Part shown: piece after piece, positions 1-6,983 of the stretch | Layout: each line of letters starts with the position of its first letter | Numbering within the stretch: position 1 is the first letter of the stretch | Origin: Aquabacterium sp. | GTDB taxonomy: Bacteria > Pseudomonadota > Gammaproteobacteria > Burkholderiales > Burkholderiaceae_C | Direction: 5' to 3' | NCBI RefSeq assembly: GCF_030652515.1 | Contig: NZ_JAUSAR010000040.1 | Span: 1 to 36,935 of the forward strand | DNA: 36,935 nt | Made by a program: the position numbers and the translations under genes | Notes under the pieces: generated by a model | The model's input: only the letters and a program-made list of their open reading frames with translations | Database searches by the model: none | Told to the model about the DNA's origin: nothing

Positions 1-339
1 CATGACCTGACCAAGGCCGATGCTGGTCGCGTCCTGGAAACCTTGCTGGACGTGATCGTCTCCACCGTCAAGAAAGGCGACTCCTTGACGATCCCTGGAT
101 TCGGCTCCTTCAAGCAACACGCCCGCGCTGCACGCAGCGGCGTCAACCCCAGCACCGGCGCCAAGATCAAGATCGCCGCCGCCAAGCTGCCCAAGTTCAC
201 GCCTGGCGCCACTTTCAAGGCGGCCGTGGATCCCAAGGCCGCCGCCCGCAAGGCTGCCAAAGCACCCGCCCCCAAGGCTGCTGCCAAAAAGGCCCCGGCC
301 AAGAAGGCTGCTGCCGCCAAGAAAGCCAAGAAGGCTTGA
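1..339 (+). CDS. HU-family DNA-binding protein with Lys/Ala tail (5' end cut by the window)
   Basis: The frame is open from the first base, so the start codon lies upstream; 112 residues are visible. Residues about 18-60 carry the HU/IHF DNA-binding arm, including the IPGFGSF turn and the RSGVNPSTG segment that inserts into the minor groove. The last 40 or so residues are a low-complexity Ala/Lys/Pro tail (repeats of AAKK and APKK) like that of histone H1, a form common in Burkholderiales HU-like proteins. The role would be nucleoid architecture: dimeric, sequence-tolerant DNA bending, with the basic tail adding non-specific contacts. The gene ends nine bases before a strong hairpin and is convergent with the CWC gene. 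I cannot tell whether this is hupA, hupB or a paralogue. Confidence 0.9.
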   Translation, partial: HDLTKADAGRVLETLLDVIVSTVKKGDSLTIPGFGSFKQHARAARSGVNPSTGAKIKIAAAKLPKFTPGATFKAAVDPKAAARKAAKAPAPKAAAKKAPAKKAAAAKKAKKA

Positions 340-348
340 TTGACCTGA

Positions 349-377
349 GGTGCGGGGCTCGCCACGGGCCCCGCACC
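349..377. terminator. Hairpin between convergent genes, probable bidirectional terminator
   Basis: Twelve-base arms at 349-360 and 366-377 pair around the loop gccac, with a single G.T pair; the stem is very GC-rich. It lies between the stop of the HU gene (339) and the stop of the minus-strand CWC gene (381). There is no clean T-run on either side, so termination is inferred from stem strength and position. Confidence 0.6.
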
Positions 378-380
378 CTG

Positions 381-650
381 TCAGTTATCCACCGAAGGTG
401 TGGACAACCCTGTGGGGAAACCCTGGGTATCCTCGGATCTCCCAGGCAAAGCGCTTTGTGTGCCCACCAATGAGGCACACCGCGCGCAGATGCACACCTG
501 TCCGCGCTGAGCTTGCGGCACCTGTGCCAAAACCTCTGCACCGAACACCACCGATCGACACCAGCATGGCGAGTCCACAGACCCACCAGCGGCCATCGCG
601 CAGCCATTGGGGCCTGCGCAAAGGGGGCAATCGGTGAGCGGCGAAGTCAT
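381..650 (-). CDS. Cysteine-rich CWC family protein
   Basis: An 89-residue protein with the pattern of the cysteine-rich CWC family: CPLCAGPNGCAMAAGG near residue 8, then the CWC tripeptide (SPCWC), and a second cluster CICARCA. The cysteine spacing (C-x2-C-x6-C, CWC, C-x-C-x2-C) suggests metal binding, probably zinc, but no function is known for the family. The start at 650 gives an N-terminus of typical length (first Cys at residue 8); no good ribosome-binding site precedes it. The C-terminal 20 residues lie outside the family core and are encoded by DNA holding DnaA-box-like 9-mers. It is convergent with HU and faces the gene at 811 head to head. Confidence 0.75.
   Translation of the reverse strand: MTSPLTDCPLCAGPNGCAMAAGGSVDSPCWCRSVVFGAEVLAQVPQAQRGQVCICARCASLVGTQSALPGRSEDTQGFPTGLSTPSVDN
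385..419. promoter_or_regulatory. Cluster of three DnaA-box-like 9-mers
   Basis: TTATCCACC (385-393), TGTGGACAA (399-407, reverse of TTGTCCACA) and TGTGGGGAA (411-419, reverse of TTCCCCACA) lie within 35 bp. Each resembles the DnaA box TTATNCACA with one or two differences. They sit inside the 3' end of the CWC gene, just past the HU terminator. Whether DnaA binds is untested; a titration or regulatory cluster is possible. Confidence 0.35.
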
Positions 651-810
651 GGATGCACTTTAGCCGATGCCCGTGCCCACGTATCTTTCGGCAACAGGTG
701 TGTGCGTGCCGACAGGCGTGCCCAGGCAAGGCGTTCGGTTCGATGCATTGGCTTACAGCTCGGCCTTCAGCAAAGCTATGGTCGCCACCTTGCTTTGATG
801 GAGGATTGAC

Positions 811-1068
811 ATGGAACAAATGATGCAAGCTTATGCAGGACGCGACGCGGTGATCGTGCGTGTGCCAGTGGGCGGCCGTGGCGTGCGCGTGCTGGTGTCC
901 AGAGAAGCCCTGGAAGAACGCTTTGCGGCCGGCCCGGCCCCGCAAGACTGGGTGTACGCCTACCAGTCACACGCCGAGGTGATCGACGCGGTCGTGCGCG
1001 CCAAGGTCGCCAAAGCCAGCCCCGAGCCGGTGGTCATCTCCAAGCACGACTTCCCACTGGTGCAGTGA
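811..1068 (+). CDS. Small hypothetical protein, DUF1488-like
   Basis: An 85-residue soluble protein with a clear ribosome-binding site (ggagg, seven bases before the ATG). The middle (GVRVLVSREALEERF, then a W-x-x-A-Y-x-x-H stretch) resembles the small DUF1488 family, in which a beta-hairpin is followed by an Ala/Glu-Leu-rich helix. That match is from memory of the family pattern and is tentative. No catalytic residues, signal peptide or membrane segment are visible. The 160 bp between it and the divergent CWC gene hold no obvious promoter palindrome. Its stop lies three bases from the stop of the tiny membrane protein on the other strand. Confidence 0.7.
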   Translation: MEQMMQAYAGRDAVIVRVPVGGRGVRVLVSREALEERFAAGPAPQDWVYAYQSHAEVIDAVVRAKVAKASPEPVVISKHDFPLVQ

Positions 1069-1071
1069 GCG

Positions 1072-1185
1072 TCATTTCAAGTGCGTGATCGTCAACATGA
1101 CGATCACGAACAAAGCAACACCGGCATCCACCCACCAGTCTCCCAGCAGGCGATCAAACACTGACTTCATTGATTGGCGTCTCAT
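1072..1185 (-). CDS. Tiny single-helix membrane protein A (37 aa), LLG-D family
   Basis: A 37-residue peptide: a short basic N-terminus (MRRQSMKS), then RLLGDWWVDAGVAL and a hydrophobic stretch of about 16 residues ending THLK. The ATG at 1185 is preceded at eight bases by aaagggg, which decides this start over the internal ATG at 1170. It shares the motif LLG-[DN]-x-x-[VI]-D-x4-L, followed by one transmembrane helix, with the peptides at 7819-7932 and 8019-8111. The likely place is the inner membrane, and the function is unknown. No CTG-N10-CAG operator was found upstream of this copy. It is tail to tail with the 811-1068 gene, the stops being three bases apart. Confidence 0.6.
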   Translation of the reverse strand: MRRQSMKSVFDRLLGDWWVDAGVALFVIVMLTITHLK

Positions 1186-1320
1186 GGCGTGAACCCCTTT
1201 CAATCGCATGGCATGACTCAGAACTGAGGCGCCAAATGCATGGTGCTGGCGCTTCGCGGAAGGCGATTGTTCATCCGAATGGAGCCGCTTGCAAACCACT
1301 TTCGACGCGAGAAGGGCCTT

Positions 1321-2586
1321 TCAAAAACCCATGCAATTGGCGTAGTAAGTGACGGTGCCAGGCCAGTCGGAAAACACCCCCTCGACACCCACTTTACGGG
1401 CCAGCACATCCAGTGCCTTGAGCATGTCGCTGTCCTTCTTGATGGCCTTGCCTTCAGGGTCGAACTGGTAGTAACTGCCCCGACCCGCAGCCCCTTGGGT
1501 CAGGTTCACACGTTCGAACGACCAGGTGATGATCCTGAAGCCCGCGGCCTTGATGTCCATCGCATAGCTTGACGGCACGATCTCGTTGGCATCGTTCAAC
1601 GCCAACAGGGCCCACATGGGTGGCGCGATGATCTGGACGCCCGCTTTTTTCAGCTCGCGCAAACGCTCCTTGCTCATGCGCTCGATCTTGAGCGAGGGCT
1701 CGATCGGATCCAGGTAAACCGCTTGTTTGCCAAACGCAGGCTCCTGCTTGATCCAGTACAGCACATCGTTGATGTTGAACGACTGCGCGTACACCTTGCG
1801 AGGATCAACGCCTGCGTCCTTGTAGGTGTCGATCAGCTTTTGCGCGTACTGCGCCTGGCCGCCAAACACAGCCTGGATGCGCGCGGCATCGCCCTCCTTC
1901 AGCTCGGGCGTTTGCGACACGCCCCATTGCTTGATCAAGGCGATGTGCTCTTTCAAAGTCACGACGTTGCCAGCGGGGCGGCCGGTGTACAGATCAGTGC
2001 GCCAATTGGCCGTACCGCCCAGGTAACCTGCGGGCGTGGTGGCAGCAGGGTTGCTGGCATCCATCTTGGCCTTCAGGGATTTGTATTCGCTCAAGCTGAT
2101 GTCGCTGGTGCAACACTTGGGGGCCGGGCCACCAGGTGCCCAAGGCACCGTGCACGAGGCATTCAAGGGGGTGTTCACGATGTTGGTGGTGGTGTGCAGA
2201 TCGCACTCCGAATGGCGGCACACCAGTTCGCCATCCTTGGTGAAGCTCACATCGCATTCGATGATGCCCGCGCCCATCCGGTTCGCGGCCTCGTAAGACT
2301 CGCGCGAGTGCTCAGGGAACTCCAGCGGGGCCCCACGGTGGCTGATCGAGAACTGGCTGCGGTAGAACGGCCCGGCCTCGCATTGCTGCAATCGGCTTTT
2401 GAGCCTGCCCTCGTCCAGGCCATCCACCAGGTAGAAGGGGCGCACGCCCACCTGCACATTGGTTTTCTCGCCATGGCGATGAGGCCTGTCGTCGTCAGAG
2501 CGGCCGCCTGCCGAGGCAGCGCTGCCGACCAAGATCGAAGTGGCCAGGATCGTTGAGCAGATCAAACGGTGGGGCTTGATGTTCAT
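1321..2586 (-). CDS. Periplasmic glycerophosphodiester phosphodiesterase (GlpQ-type)
   Basis: A 421-residue protein that would hydrolyse glycerophosphodiesters to glycerol-3-phosphate and an alcohol, scavenging phospholipid breakdown products outside the cytoplasm. The ATG at 2586 gives a typical signal peptide (MNIKPHRLICSTILATSILV, then AASA); an earlier in-frame start would bury it. The GDPD motifs are present: SHRGAPLEFPEHS (catalytic His-Arg), ECDVSFTKDGELVCRHS (metal-binding E-x-D and the second His), and late PELKEGD and WSFER strands. An insertion after the second His has several cysteines (CTVP, KCCTSD), perhaps disulphide-bonded. The gene is divergent from the 2750 operon across about 160 bp that carries a strong promoter for the other strand. 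The 135 bp behind it, up to 1186, hold nothing recognised. Confidence 0.9.
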   Translation of the reverse strand: MNIKPHRLICSTILATSILVGSAASAGGRSDDDRPHRHGEKTNVQVGVRPFYLVDGLDEGRLKSRLQQCEAGPFYRSQFSISHRGAPLEFPEHSRESYEAANRMGAGIIECDVSFTKDGELVCRHSECDLHTTTNIVNTPLNASCTVPWAPGGPAPKCCTSDISLSEYKSLKAKMDASNPAATTPAGYLGGTANWRTDLYTGRPAGNVVTLKEHIALIKQWGVSQTPELKEGDAARIQAVFGGQAQYAQKLIDTYKDAGVDPRKVYAQSFNINDVLYWIKQEPAFGKQAVYLDPIEPSLKIERMSKERLRELKKAGVQIIAPPMWALLALNDANEIVPSSYAMDIKAAGFRIITWSFERVNLTQGAAGRGSYYQFDPEGKAIKKDSDMLKALDVLARKVGVEGVFSDWPGTVTYYANCMGF

Positions 2587-2691
2587 GTGGGCGAGTCCTG
2601 ATTGAAGGGTTTTCTGATGCCTGCGCATTCTTCACGTGGCTTCCCGACAACCATGTGACAGGGCCTGATCATTTCGGCGCCAAATTCACGG

Positions 2692-2728
2692 TTGACACGG
2701 CCCTGATTTATTGTATAAATCGTTTATA
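2692..2728 (+). promoter_or_regulatory. Sigma-70 promoter with palindrome over the -10 element
   Basis: TTGACA at 2692-2697, a 16-bp spacer, then TATAAA at 2714-2719 form a near-consensus promoter for the gene at 2750. The -10 is the left half of a perfect palindrome, TATAAA-tcg-TTTATA (2714-2728), which would cover the transcription start. A DNA-binding protein sitting there would block transcription; the ribbon-helix-helix protein encoded just downstream is an obvious candidate for autoregulation (inference). Confidence 0.65.
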
Positions 2729-2749
2729 TCAATTCATCAAGCAGTCATC

Positions 2750-3205
2750 ATGAGCAATACTGACACCGAGACCCTCACCAAAACCAAGCCTGAAGCCAAG
2801 GCCGTCACCAAGGCCGCCAAGCCTGCCGCAGCACCCGCCAAAAAAGTGGCAGCCAAGAAGCCCCTCAAGGCAAAGGTCGCAGCACCGGCGCCCGCCGCCA
2901 AAAAAACCGCCCCGCGCACCGCCGCCGCCAAGCCCACTGTGGTGGCCACCACCCCCATCAAGATCAGCAGCCCGGCCAAGGTCAAGCAAAAGCTGGTGCG
3001 CGACAGCTTCACCATGCCGCGCGCCGATTTCAGCCTGATCAACTCGCTCAAAGAGCGCGCCTTGACCTTCCGCCGCCCCACGAAGAAGAGCGAGCTGTTG
3101 CGCGCCGGGCTCCATGCCCTGTCCGCCCTGCCCGACGCCAAACTGAAGCTGGTGCTGGAAGGCTTGGTCCCGCTGAAAACCGGCCGCCCCAAGAAAGGTG
3201 AATGA
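2750..3205 (+). CDS. Histone-H1-like tail fused to a ribbon-helix-helix DNA-binding domain
   Basis: A 151-residue, very basic protein. Residues about 10-80 are low-complexity Ala/Lys/Pro/Thr, like histone H1 or AlgP tails. Residues about 90-135 read as a ribbon-helix-helix unit: a short strand (RDSFTMP), a first helix (ADFSLINSLKERAL) and a second helix (KKSELLRAGLHALSAL). The extreme C-terminus, KTGRPKKGE, has the GRP core of an AT-hook. It is probably a nucleoid-associated protein or autoregulator. The ATG at 2750 is chosen over the TTG at 2711 because the latter lies in the promoter. Its stop overlaps the next start (ATGA), so it heads an operon with the M14 peptidase and the hydrolase, an odd pairing for a DNA-binding protein. 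Confidence 0.8.
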   Translation: MSNTDTETLTKTKPEAKAVTKAAKPAAAPAKKVAAKKPLKAKVAAPAPAAKKTAPRTAAAKPTVVATTPIKISSPAKVKQKLVRDSFTMPRADFSLINSLKERALTFRRPTKKSELLRAGLHALSALPDAKLKLVLEGLVPLKTGRPKKGE

Positions 3206-4329
3206 GCCATTCGGCTCATGCCAGGACTGAATCGAGCAACACCATGGCCAAGCTCTTTCGCCTGGATCGCCGCAGCTTCGTCCCCTCTCAAACGCCCCAT
3301 CGTTTGACCGGCGATGAGGCGCCCGCTGCGCTCATCGAGCTGGCCGATCTTCAGCGCATCCTCGACGAGGCGGGCCCGCAGGTCGAAGTCAGCCAGGTGT
3401 GCCAAGTGCAAGCCGGCCCACATCATTTTCCGGTGCAGGCCATCACCCTGGGCAACCCCAGCAAGGATGTCCCGGCCGTGGGCTTCTTCGGTGGCGTGCA
3501 TGGCCTGGAACGCATTGGCTCGCGCGTGGTCATGGCCTACCTGCGTAGCCTCGTCATGCGCCTGAAGTGGGACGCGCAACTGCACCGCCAGCTGGAATCC
3601 ATCCGCCTGGTGTTCATGCCCATCGTCAACCCCGGGGGCTTGTGGGCGGGCACGCGCGCCAACCCCCAAGGCGTGGACCTGATGCGCAACGCCCCCGTGA
3701 ACGCCACCGAGCCCGTGCCTTTCATGCTGGGCGGACAGCGCCTCAGCCCCGCCCTGCCCTGGTACCGAGGCCCGGCCGATGCCGCGATGGAAGTCGAAAG
3801 CCAGGCCCTGTGCCAGGTCGTCGAGCAAGAGCTCCTCAGCCGCCGATTCAGCATGGCCATTGATTGCCATTCGGGGTTCGGCATGGTTGACCGCATCTGG
3901 TTTCCGCATGCCCACACCACCCAACCCATCAAGCACCTGCCAGAGATGCTGGCACTCAACCAGATTTTTGACCAGGCCTACCCCCACCACCGCTACGTCA
4001 TCGAGCCGCAAAGCCGTCAGTACCTGACCCATGGCGACCTGTGGGACCACCTCTACCTGCGCGCCTGCGCCCAGGAGGGCCGCACCCTGTTGCCCCTGAC
4101 CCTGGAGATGGGTTCCTGGCTTTGGATCAAGAAAAACCCACGTCAGATCTTCTCCCGGCAAGGCATCTTCAACCCCCTCGCCGAGCACCGGCAGCAACGT
4201 GTGCTGCGGCGGCACATGGCCTGGCTGGATTTCATCACCCACGCCGCCAGCAGCCACGCCAGTTGGGTGCCCCAAGGCCCGGCGCGTGATGCGCACCGCC
4301 AAGCCGCCCACGAGCGCTGGTACGGATGA
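3202..4329 (+). CDS. M14-family zinc carboxypeptidase-like protein
   Basis: A 375-residue protein without a signal peptide, hence cytoplasmic. It has the M14 metallocarboxypeptidase signatures in order: GGVHGLERIG with the H-x-x-E zinc pair (His100, Glu103), NPQGVDLMRNAP (the Asn-Arg that binds substrate carboxylate), DCHSGFG (third zinc ligand His) and LTLEMGSW (candidate catalytic Glu). The substrate is unknown; bacterial relatives act on peptides, cell-wall fragments or amide-linked small molecules. The ATG at 3202 overlaps the previous stop and is preceded by aaagg; a second ATG at 3244 has no ribosome-binding site. Coupling to the hydrolase at 4326, again by ATGA, suggests the two act in one catabolic step series (inference). 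Confidence 0.85.
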   Translation: MSHSAHARTESSNTMAKLFRLDRRSFVPSQTPHRLTGDEAPAALIELADLQRILDEAGPQVEVSQVCQVQAGPHHFPVQAITLGNPSKDVPAVGFFGGVHGLERIGSRVVMAYLRSLVMRLKWDAQLHRQLESIRLVFMPIVNPGGLWAGTRANPQGVDLMRNAPVNATEPVPFMLGGQRLSPALPWYRGPADAAMEVESQALCQVVEQELLSRRFSMAIDCHSGFGMVDRIWFPHAHTTQPIKHLPEMLALNQIFDQAYPHHRYVIEPQSRQYLTHGDLWDHLYLRACAQEGRTLLPLTLEMGSWLWIKKNPRQIFSRQGIFNPLAEHRQQRVLRRHMAWLDFITHAASSHASWVPQGPARDAHRQAAHERWYG

Positions 4330-5111
4330 CTGGCCCCACCCAGACGCCAGAGACCTGGGTCTTGCTGCGCGGGCTCACGCGTGAACAAAGGCACTGGGGC
4401 GGCTTCCCCAAGCTGCTGACCGAGCACCTGCCGGGCGCCCGCATCGTGCCACTCGATTTGCCCGGCAATGGCCGCCTGTGCGCCCAAACCAGCCCGGCCA
4501 CCGTGGCCGAGATGGCCGAGCAATGCCGGGCCGAACTCTCTCGCCAGGGCATCAGGCCGCCCTACCGCGTGCTGGCCATGTCGCTGGGCGCCATGGTGAC
4601 CACCGCCTGGGCGCTCGGCCATCCGGATGAGATCCAGGGCTGCGTGCTGATCAACACCAGCATGCGCCCTTTCAGCCCCTTCTACCGGCGCCTGCGGCCC
4701 CGCAACTATCCCTTGATGCTCAAGCTCGCCTTGCTCGGCGGCACCTCTCGGCAATGGGAAGAAGCCATCCTCAAGATCACCACCCGGCACCCACCCCAGC
4801 CAGAGCAGCAGGTGCGGGACTGGATCGCCTACCGCGATGAATGCCCCGTCTCGCGCGACAACGCCCTGCGCCAATTGTGGGCTGCCGCGCGCTACACCGC
4901 CCCCACTGAAGGCCCCTCAACCCGCACCTTGATTTTGTGCAGTGCACGCGATGGTCTGGTCGACCCCCGATGCTCCCGGCAACTGGCCGCCAGTTGGAAC
5001 ACCGATTTCGCCGAGCACCCCAGCGCAGGCCACGACCTGCCGCTGGATGACGGCCCCTGGGTGGCCACGCAAGTTCGGAAATGGCACTCGGCCAGCCGCT
5101 CAAGGCGCTGA
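4326..5111 (+). CDS. Alpha/beta-fold hydrolase
   Basis: A 261-residue alpha/beta hydrolase. The nucleophile elbow reads AMSLGAM (Ser86 in an A-x-S-x-G elbow instead of G-x-S-x-G). The acid is likely the Asp of SARDGLVDP (about 210) and the base the His of AGHDLPLDD (about 236). The N-terminal LLRGLTREQRHWGGF and VPLDLPGNG are usual for lipase- or esterase-like members; the first replaces the oxyanion-hole HG motif with LRG. There is no signal peptide. The start overlaps the M14 stop by ATGA and no closer ribosome-binding site exists, pointing to translational coupling. The last 12 bases overlap the convergent ferredoxin gene. Confidence 0.85.
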   Translation: MTGPTQTPETWVLLRGLTREQRHWGGFPKLLTEHLPGARIVPLDLPGNGRLCAQTSPATVAEMAEQCRAELSRQGIRPPYRVLAMSLGAMVTTAWALGHPDEIQGCVLINTSMRPFSPFYRRLRPRNYPLMLKLALLGGTSRQWEEAILKITTRHPPQPEQQVRDWIAYRDECPVSRDNALRQLWAAARYTAPTEGPSTRTLILCSARDGLVDPRCSRQLAASWNTDFAEHPSAGHDLPLDDGPWVATQVRKWHSASRSRR

Positions 5112-5420
5112 TGCGTTCGCGCGTCGGACCCCGGGCGCGTCCATCACCAAGTCAGACATGGGATAAGCCACGCACGGCAGAATGAAGCCATCGCGCTTTT
5201 CCTCAAAGCTCACACCGGGCCATTCAATGCGGTAACTCACCTGCCCTCGGACCAGGCGGCACAGGCAGGTTCGGCAGGTGCCATTGCGGCAGGAACTGGG
5301 CAACTCGATGCCTGCCGCGCGTGCACTGGCCAGCAAAGGCTGTTCGGCCGACACCCGCAGGCGCACGCCCAGGGGCTCAATGAGCAATTCATGCCACGCT
5401 GTTTCACCGACCTCGCCCAT
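5100..5420 (-). CDS. [2Fe-2S] ferredoxin (plant type)
   Basis: A 106-residue electron carrier. The cluster loop is SSCRNGTCRTC (C-x4-C-x2-C) with the fourth ligand in ILPCVAYP, the layout of plant-type [2Fe-2S] ferredoxins. The ATG at 5420 is preceded by ggag at six bases; a longer start at 5447 has no ribosome-binding site. No partner oxygenase or reductase lies beside it, so the redox partner is unknown. It overlaps the 3' end of the hydrolase gene by 12 bp on the opposite strand and is divergent from the metallopeptidase gene, from which it is separated by 65 bp. Confidence 0.88.
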   Translation of the reverse strand: MGEVGETAWHELLIEPLGVRLRVSAEQPLLASARAAGIELPSSCRNGTCRTCLCRLVRGQVSYRIEWPGVSFEEKRDGFILPCVAYPMSDLVMDAPGVRRANASAP

Positions 5421-5485
5421 CCATCGCTCCAAACACGGGCACGCCATTTGCCGATCGCAGCAATGTAACGCCCTGGAAACACAAC

Positions 5486-6637
5486 GTGAACGATACCCTG
5501 CAAGCCCAACCCACCCAAAGTCCCCACGCCTATGAGCCGGTGTCATCCCGGGCTTACCGGTGCCGTTGCGGACGCCCCGTTTTCTTTCGCAACTCGGTCT
5601 GCCTGGCCTGCCAAACGCCATTGGGCTATGAACCCACTCAGGCGCGCGTCATCCCACTGGATCCCGGGCAGGAAGCCAATGTCTTCGTGGCCGCCAACGC
5701 CCCCCAAGGCCAAGCCGAACAGTACGTGCGTTGCGCCAATTTCGCCAGCGCGGCCGAGTGCAACTGGCTGATTCCGCAGTCGCAGGCTGCCAATGGCGTC
5801 ACGCTGTGCCAGGCCTGCCGCCTCAACCGCACCATCCCCGATCTGTCCAACCCCGAAAACCAGGAACTGTGGCGCCGCACCGAAACCGCCAAACGGCGGC
5901 TGGTGTCTCAGCTGATCGCTTTGAAACTGCCCGTGGCCTCCAAGGTGGGCGAAGATCCCGAGCGCGGCCTGGCTTACGACTTCCTGCGCTCACAACCCGC
6001 TGAGCCGCACGTTCTGACCGGCCATGACTGCGGCCTGATCACCATCAACCTGGAAGAGGCCGACGACCCCACGCGCGAACGCACGCGCAAAAGCATGGGC
6101 GAGCCCTATCGCACGCTGCTCGGTCATTTCCGCCACGAGGTCGGTCACTATTACTGGGACCGCCTGGTAGACCACACCAACTGGCTGGAACCTTATCGGG
6201 CCCTGTTTGGCGACGAGCGCCAGGACTACGACGAAGCCGTGAAAGCCCACTACCAGAACGGTGCCCCCTTGGACTGGGGCGTGCATTTCGTCAGCGCCTA
6301 CGCATCCACCCACCCCTGGGAGGACTGGGCCGAAACCTGGGCCCACTATCTGCACATGGTGGACACCGCCGACACGGCCGCCAGCTTCGGCATCGACCTC
6401 ACGCAGATCGGACTGGAAACCGAACCCTTTGGCGCGGATGTGCTCTGGAAAGCAGACCTCGGCGAAGAGGGGCCGCCATTCCTGGCCCTGCTCAATGACT
6501 GGGTGGGCCTGACGGCCGTGATGAACGAGATGTCTCGCAGCATGGGTCAGCCAGACTTCTACCCCTTTGTGCTGTCGCGCGAAGTGGTCACCAAACTGCA
6601 CTTCATCCACTGCGTGATTCATGGGGCCCGAAGCTAG
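5486..6637 (+). CDS. Putative zinc-binding metallopeptidase with N-terminal zinc ribbon
   Basis: A 383-residue cytoplasmic protein. Residues about 25-48 form a zinc ribbon (RCRCGRPVFFRNSVCLACQ), with further cysteines near 95-115 (CANF, CNWL, CQAC). The metallopeptidase core has FRHEVGHYYWDRL (HExxH) and, about 75 residues on, PWEDWAETWAHYLH, which can supply the third zinc ligand. This is the layout of a bacterial family of putative zinc-ribbon metallopeptidases (DUF2248 type) of unknown substrate. The start is GTG at 5486 with a weak tggaaa ahead of it. Its 3' end overlaps by 35 bp the convergent SOS-type gene at 6603-6839. Confidence 0.82.
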   Translation: MNDTLQAQPTQSPHAYEPVSSRAYRCRCGRPVFFRNSVCLACQTPLGYEPTQARVIPLDPGQEANVFVAANAPQGQAEQYVRCANFASAAECNWLIPQSQAANGVTLCQACRLNRTIPDLSNPENQELWRRTETAKRRLVSQLIALKLPVASKVGEDPERGLAYDFLRSQPAEPHVLTGHDCGLITINLEEADDPTRERTRKSMGEPYRTLLGHFRHEVGHYYWDRLVDHTNWLEPYRALFGDERQDYDEAVKAHYQNGAPLDWGVHFVSAYASTHPWEDWAETWAHYLHMVDTADTAASFGIDLTQIGLETEPFGADVLWKADLGEEGPPFLALLNDWVGLTAVMNEMSRSMGQPDFYPFVLSREVVTKLHFIHCVIHGARS

Positions 6638-6839
6638 CCTGCGCCGATGATGACTGCCCCTGCGTGCCCCAAGTATCGACCTCGATCTCCGCCCATTCTT
6701 CAGGTGGGATGTGCCCTCTTTCGTCCTGCCACAGTTCAACCGCCACCAACGTGGCCAGGCGGGGGCGTAACTGGGGGCGCAGCTCGGCAATGCGTTGCGC
6801 GCAACGCTGAATCCAGGTGTCTTTGATCTGCGCATCCAT
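6603..6839 (-). CDS. Small hypothetical protein behind a LexA-type operator (78 aa)
   Basis: A 78-residue soluble protein: an amphipathic N-terminal helix pair (WIQRCAQRIAELRPQLRP, LATLVAVELW), an acidic part (PPEEWAEIEVDTW) and a Ser/Gln/Gly-rich tail. I do not recognise the family. The ATG at 6839 lies one base after a CTG-N10-CAG palindrome and has no ribosome-binding site, so the message may be leaderless: with TAAAAT inside the operator as -10, transcription would begin at or beside the A of the ATG. Expression is therefore predicted to be DNA-damage inducible. The tail overlaps the metallopeptidase gene's 3' end on the other strand. The product could be a regulator or small antagonist, but nothing in the sequence shows which. 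Confidence 0.6.
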   Translation of the reverse strand: MDAQIKDTWIQRCAQRIAELRPQLRPRLATLVAVELWQDERGHIPPEEWAEIEVDTWGTQGQSSSAQASFGPHESRSG

Positions 6840-6840
6840 A

Positions 6841-6856
6841 CTGTTATTTTATACAG
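6841..6856 (-). promoter_or_regulatory. LexA (SOS) operator fused to promoter and start codon
   Basis: On the minus strand the site reads CTGTATAAAATAACAG, a perfect CTGT-N8-ACAG with an A/T-only core. It holds TAAAAT as a possible -10, with TTGAGA 17 bp upstream as -35. The ATG of the 78-residue gene follows after a single T. The site is nearly identical to the one at 8113-8128, including flanks. Confidence 0.8.
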
Positions 6857-6944
6857 TAATGCTCGGTTTCTCAAAGAGGCTTTACAACTGCGTTCTATGA
6901 ACTCACCGCGCTTTGATAGAACACCAGCGCGTGGTTTGCCCTTA

Positions 6945-6964
6945 ATGGTTGCATAGCTAACCAT
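6945..6964. promoter_or_regulatory. Inverted repeat upstream of marR, likely operator
   Basis: ATGGTT-gcatagct-AACCAT, six-base arms with an eight-base spacer, ends 19 bp before the MarR start codon. Spacing and position fit a MarR dimer site controlling its own operon. No other operator-like repeat is visible between the divergent genes at 6839 and 6984. Confidence 0.5.
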
Positions 6965-6983
6965 TTGACGGTAGGATGAGGGC

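Noticed and set aside
385..945. A minus-strand frame of 186 codons and a plus-strand frame of 95 codons around 350-945
   Set aside because: Neither has family motifs or start signals; the CWC gene (381-650) explains the minus strand, the 811 gene the plus strand.
1186..1320. Search for a LexA box before tiny peptide A
   Set aside because: No CTG-N10-CAG is present; the imperfect CTCAG-aa-CTGAG is too short, so SOS control is not claimed for this copy.
2737..4311. A long minus-strand open frame opposite the RHH and M14 genes
   Set aside because: It has Gly/His/Gln-rich composition with no motif, while the plus strand carries clear M14 motifs with coupled starts; it is a shadow of GC-rich coding.
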